Origin: Erysipelotrichaceae bacterium NK3D112
GTDB lineage: Bacteria > Bacillota_I > Bacilli_A > Erysipelotrichales > Erysipelotrichaceae
DNA: 64,000 nt
Direction of reading: 5' to 3'
NCBI GenBank assembly: GCA_000701725.1
Contig: JNJQ01000002.1
Coordinates: 124,001 to 188,000 of the forward strand
The position numbers and the translations under genes were made by a program. Shown here piece by piece: positions 60,782-64,000 of this stretch. Numbering within the stretch: position 1 is the first letter of the stretch; each line of letters starts with the position of its first letter. The notes beneath the pieces were generated by a model. It was not told the origin of the DNA and did not search any database. It was given only the letters and a program-made list of their open reading frames with translations.

Positions 60782-61183
60782 ATGGAAAAACAGGAACTGA
60801 TCAATGAAGCATTCAAAGCGATGAAAAACGCTTATGCGCCATATTCGAATTACCATGTCGGAGCTGCCATTGAGACAGCCGACGGAAAAATCATCTATGG
60901 CGCCAATATTGAAAACGCATCGTTTGGCGCGACCAACTGCGCAGAGCGCTCCGCTGTCTTTGCGGCTTATTCCAACGGCTACCGCAAGGACACAATCAAA
61001 GCTCTCGCAATTGTTTCAGACGGCGATCGCATCGCGGCGCCATGCGGCATCTGCCGCCAGGTGCTTTGCGAACTGGTGGAAGGAGATATGCCCATCTATC
61101 TTTCCAACGGAAAGGATGAGTGCACCACATGCATCAATGAACTGCTGCCGATGCAGTTTGTGCAGGAGGATGTGATCCGATGA
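60782..61183 (+). CDS. cdd: Cytidine deaminase
   Basis: Cdd deaminates cytidine and deoxycytidine to uridine and deoxyuridine. The 133-residue protein has YSNYHVGAAIETADG, the zinc and catalytic motif ENASFGATNCAERSAVFAA and the second zinc motif APCGICRQVLCEL. AGGAGG lies before the ATG at 60782. It overlaps era by four bases. Confidence 0.96.
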   Translation: MEKQELINEAFKAMKNAYAPYSNYHVGAAIETADGKIIYGANIENASFGATNCAERSAVFAAYSNGYRKDTIKALAIVSDGDRIAAPCGICRQVLCELVEGDMPIYLSNGKDECTTCINELLPMQFVQEDVIR

Positions 61184-62079
61184 GGAGCGGATTTGTCGCT
61201 CTGGCAGGCCGTCCCAACGCCGGCAAAAGCACCCTGATCAACGGACTGGTCAATGAGAAGATCGCCATCGTTTCAAACCGTCCCCAGACCACCCGCAGTG
61301 AAATCCGCGGCATCCTGACAAATGATGAGGGACAGATCATCTTCACCGACACCCCGGGCATCCACAAGCCCAAATACCGTCTTGAGACAAGAATGAACAA
61401 CCAGGCGGCCGATGTCATGAACGGAGTCGATCTGATTTATCTGGTCGTGGACGGCAGCGTGCCGTATGCCAAAGGCGATGAGTTTGTCCTCAATATGGTG
61501 AAAAACACAGGTCTGCCGGTCTTTCTGATTCTCAACAAGACGGATCAGATGAAAGAGACGCAGATTCTGAAGAACCTGCAGTCATGGCAGCAGCGCTTTG
61601 AGTTTGCGGAATACTTCCCGATCTCGGCGAAATTCCAGAAGTCATTCAAAGACCTGATCGAAACCACCTTCCGCTATCTGCCCGAAGGGGATCTGCTTTA
61701 TCCGGCTGACATCGTATCCGATGGGGCGGAGGATTTCCGCATTGCCGAGCTGATCCGTGAAAAGGTATTGATCTGCACGGAAGAGGAAGTGCCGCACGCC
61801 ACCGCGGTCAAGATTGAAAACAAGGAATTCCGCAAAAACGCATGCTATATCCAGGCAGTGATTCTGGTTGAGAAACAGTCGCAGAAGCCGATCATGATCG
61901 GCAAACAGGGCTCCATGCTCAAAAAGATCGGCAAACTGGCCAGAGAGGATCTGGAAAAACTGCTTGGCAAAAAGGTGTATCTGGAGCTGTTTGTCAGAGT
62001 TGAGGATGAATGGCGCTCCAAGGATGCCCGCATCACCGAATACGGATACGGCATATCCGGGATGAATCTGGATGAATGA
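61180..62079 (+). CDS. era: GTPase Era
   Basis: Era binds the 3' end of 16S rRNA and helps 30S assembly. The 299-residue protein has G1 GRPNAGKSTLING, switch I with PQTTRSEIRGI, G3 DTPGIHKPKYR, G4 NKTDQ, G5 SAK and a C-terminal KH domain with KQSQKPIMIGKQGSMLKKIG. It overlaps cdd and recO. Confidence 0.97.
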   Translation: MRSGFVALAGRPNAGKSTLINGLVNEKIAIVSNRPQTTRSEIRGILTNDEGQIIFTDTPGIHKPKYRLETRMNNQAADVMNGVDLIYLVVDGSVPYAKGDEFVLNMVKNTGLPVFLILNKTDQMKETQILKNLQSWQQRFEFAEYFPISAKFQKSFKDLIETTFRYLPEGDLLYPADIVSDGAEDFRIAELIREKVLICTEEEVPHATAVKIENKEFRKNACYIQAVILVEKQSQKPIMIGKQGSMLKKIGKLAREDLEKLLGKKVYLELFVRVEDEWRSKDARITEYGYGISGMNLDE

Positions 62080-62812
62080 TACTGTGACAGGGCTCATTCT
62101 GAGCCAGGCCGATTACCGGGATCATGATGTCATGTTAAGAGTCATGACGAAGGAATACGGCCTGATCGGTTTCATCGCGGCAGGGGCAAGAAAGATGACC
62201 AGCAAGAATGCCGGCTCCATCCTGCCTTTGACCAAAGCCGAAATCCATTTCGATTACAAAGACGGGAAAAGCCTGTTCCGCTTAAAGACGGCAAGAACAA
62301 GGGAATTCTTCCGCAATATCCATGAGGACCTCGTTCTTTCCGCCGCTGCCAGCGTGCTCGCCGATGCGTGCATGCATATGTGCCAGGACAATCCGGCCGG
62401 CGCACCTGAGGAATATGAACTGCTGGAAACCGCGCTCGCGCAGCTCAATGAAGGACATCCCCACACGCTTGTATTGAGTCTTTATCTTTCGGATATGATG
62501 AAGCTCTTCGGCATCGCGGCGGATGTGGATGAGTGCGTGCGCTGCGGAGCAACCACGATCCGTGCCCTCAGTGCGAAAGAGGGAGGCTTCCTTTGCGCGG
62601 ATTGCGCTTCTTCGCTTGGGATTCCTTTCAGCGAAGTCAGTGAACTGAAAAGATTCCGCCTGATTGTCAAAGGCGGACTGAAACATACTGAGATTATCGA
62701 AAAGGCTTCCGCATCCTTTGAAAGGGATCTGGAAACCCTTGTGGAAATGCTGAGACTGCACGCAGGTATTGAACTGCGTTCTTTTGCGTTCTATAAGCGC
62801 TTTTGCCATTGA
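62072..62812 (+). CDS. recO: DNA repair protein RecO
   Basis: RecO with RecR and RecF loads RecA onto single-stranded gaps. The 246-residue protein has an N-terminal OB-fold (GLILSQADYRDHDVMLRVM and KEYGLIGFIAAGARKM), a helical centre and a four-cysteine zinc site (CVRCG and CADCAS, about residues 152-178). It overlaps era by eight bases. It is the last gene of this operon. Confidence 0.95.
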   Translation: MNDTVTGLILSQADYRDHDVMLRVMTKEYGLIGFIAAGARKMTSKNAGSILPLTKAEIHFDYKDGKSLFRLKTARTREFFRNIHEDLVLSAAASVLADACMHMCQDNPAGAPEEYELLETALAQLNEGHPHTLVLSLYLSDMMKLFGIAADVDECVRCGATTIRALSAKEGGFLCADCASSLGIPFSEVSELKRFRLIVKGGLKHTEIIEKASASFERDLETLVEMLRLHAGIELRSFAFYKRFCH

Positions 62813-62837
62813 ATGAAAGCGCTGAAAATGCTATCAT
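62809..62837 (+). promoter_or_regulatory. glyS promoter
   Basis: TTGAAT (62809-62814), 17-nt spacer, TATCAT (62832-62837). No T-box was found in the short leader. Confidence 0.7.
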
Positions 62838-62873
62838 TTTTAGGATTATGGAAAATTGGGAGGTTATACGCTG

Positions 62874-64000
62874 ATGGAAAAGACATTTGACCTGATCGTG
62901 TCACATGCAAAGAATACCGGCTTTGTATTTCAGGGCTCGGAAATTTACGGCGGCTTAAGCAATACATGGGATTTCGGTCCCTACGGTGTCATGCTCAAGG
63001 ACAACATCAAAAGAGCATGGCAGAAGAAATTTATCCAGGAAGATCCCAACAACGTTGAGATTCAGGCTGCGATTCTGATGAACCCGAAAGTCTGGGAAGC
63101 ATCCGGACATCTCAAGGGATTCTCCGATCCGCTGATGGACTGCAAGGAATGCAAGACCAGACACCGCGCTGACCAGCTGATTGAAAACTGGAGCCAGGGC
63201 AAGGTGACATGTGAGGGCTGGAGCAATGAACAGATGGAGAAGTTCATTGAGGAAAACCAGATTCCGTGCCCCGATTGCGGCAAGCACAACTTCACACCGA
63301 TCAGACAGTTCAATCTGATGTTCAAGACATTCCAGGGAACACTCGAAGACGCCAAGAGCACTATTTATCTGCGTCCGGAAACCGCGCAGGGTATGTTTGT
63401 TGATTTCAAGAATGTGCAGCGCGCATACAGAAAGAAGCTTCCGTTCGGTATCGGCCAGATCGGCAAGTCCTTCCGCAACGAGATCACACCGGGCAACTTC
63501 ATCTTCAGAACCCGTGAATTCGAGCAGATGGAAATGGAATTCTTCTGCAAGCCGGATGATGATGACAACTGGTTCCCTTACTGGCGCAACTTCTGCATGG
63601 ACTGGATTATCAGCCTCGGCGGCAACCCCGAGAATCTGCGTTTCCGCGACCATGAGAAGGAAGAGCTCAGCTTCTATTCCAAAGCGACAACCGATATTGA
63701 ATATAAATTCCCGTGGGGCTGGGGCGAGCTGTGGGGCATCGCCGACCGCACGGACTACGACCTGACCCAGCATCAGATCACATCCGGCAAGGATATGACC
63801 TATCTGGATCCGGTTACCAATGAAAAGTACATCCCGTATGTCGTTGAACCGGCAGTAGGTGTCGAAAGACTGTTATTCATGTTCTTCACAGACGCCTATG
63901 ATGAAGAGGTACTTGAAAACGGCGACAAGCGTATTGTCATGCGCTTCTCACCGGTTCTCGCACCGGTCAAGGCCGCCATTCTTCCGCTGAGAAAGAAGAA
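62874..64000 (+). CDS. glyS: Glycyl-tRNA synthetase, single-chain alpha2 type (3' end outside window)
   Basis: The first 375 codons are present and the gene runs off the window. This is the eukaryote-like dimeric class II enzyme, not the bacterial glyQ/glyS tetramer. It shows [20 protein letters not shown], a zinc-binding insertion (CKECKTRH and CPDCGKH), [17 protein letters not shown], motif 2 around [20 protein letters not shown] and [19 protein letters not shown] lies upstream of the ATG with rather long spacing. It follows recO at the place where glyQ-glyS is found in Bacillus. Confidence 0.96.
   Translation, partial: MEKTFDLIVSHAKNTGFVFQGSEIYGGLSNTWDFGPYGVMLKDNIKRAWQKKFIQEDPNNVEIQAAILMNPKVWEASGHLKGFSDPLMDCKECKTRHRADQLIENWSQGKVTCEGWSNEQMEKFIEENQIPCPDCGKHNFTPIRQFNLMFKTFQGTLEDAKSTIYLRPETAQGMFVDFKNVQRAYRKKLPFGIGQIGKSFRNEITPGNFIFRTREFEQMEMEFFCKPDDDDNWFPYWRNFCMDWIISLGGNPENLRFRDHEKEELSFYSKATTDIEYKFPWGWGELWGIADRTDYDLTQHQITSGKDMTYLDPVTNEKYIPYVVEPAVGVERLLFMFFTDAYDEEVLENGDKRIVMRFSPVLAPVKAAILPLRKK

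Overview
The window looks like the chromosome of a low-redundancy, moderate-GC Bacillota, most likely of the class Erysipelotrichia. This rests on gene content and order, not on a database match. The core gene neighbourhoods are Bacillus-like: relA-hisS-aspS, priA-rsmB-rlmN-prpC-prkC-rsgA-rpe-thiN with rpmB, rsmE-mtaB with rpsU, phoH-ybeY-dgkA-cdd-era-recO-glyS, and sufCDSUB. There is also a pyruvate:ferredoxin oxidoreductase typical of anaerobes, a T-box leader, and MurT/GatD peptidoglycan amidation. No sporulation genes, insertion sequences, prophage or CRISPR array were seen.

Layout. 1-3858: end of relA, a T-box-controlled hisS-aspS pair and a probable 6S RNA. 3859-7850: a UPF0154 membrane protein and the large pyruvate:ferredoxin oxidoreductase gene. 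7924-15304: a glycolipid glycosyltransferase on the minus strand, then a tightly packed plus-strand operon of a flippase-like membrane protein, a glycosyltransferase fused to a complete RecX, YhaM nuclease, MurT and GatD. 15343-17740: two PrsA-like foldases and a 79-residue orphan on the minus strand. 17887-23188: sufCDSUB plus 5-formyl-THF cyclo-ligase. 23213-25138: corA, mgtC and tRNA-Val(CAC). 25139-25584: a gene-poor gap. 25585-27709: proA-proC. 27770-36926: the priA to thiN operon. 36949-39775: rpmB, then ftsA-ftsZ. 39804-43097: free-methionine-sulfoxide reductase and a methionine ABC transporter. 43165-50172: two CorC-like membrane proteins, rsmE, mtaB, murE, deoC and rpsU. 50176-52113: an RpiR regulator and two DJ-1 paralogs. 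52250-58317: a DUF1275 membrane protein and an envelope cassette (unknown membrane protein, secreted glucosaminidase, kinase-less PASTA protein). 58341-64000: a degenerate HAD-like protein, phoH, then ybeY-dgkA-cdd-era-recO and the start of glyS.

How the genes work together. Much of the window serves translation (three aminoacyl-tRNA synthetases, rRNA and tRNA modification enzymes, ribosomal proteins, RsgA, Era, YbeY) and the cell envelope (MurE, MurT/GatD, glycolipid transferases, PrkC/PrpC signalling, FtsA/FtsZ, DgkA, a glucosaminidase). Fe-S assembly by SUF would feed the clusters of the oxidoreductase, RlmN and MtaB.

The most unusual items are: (1) a MetQ/NlpA lipoprotein whose two halves are in reversed order, a natural circular permutation, inside an otherwise normal metQNI operon; (2) a glycosyltransferase-RecX fusion; (3) an FtsA homologue whose two phosphate-binding motifs are eroded; (4) a HAD-fold protein lacking its catalytic motifs; (5) a secreted glucosaminidase/kinase-less PASTA cassette; and (6) promoters placed so that the transcript would start at the AUG. 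Starts were chosen by ribosome binding site and family length. Functions are by recognition of family motifs; no searches were run.
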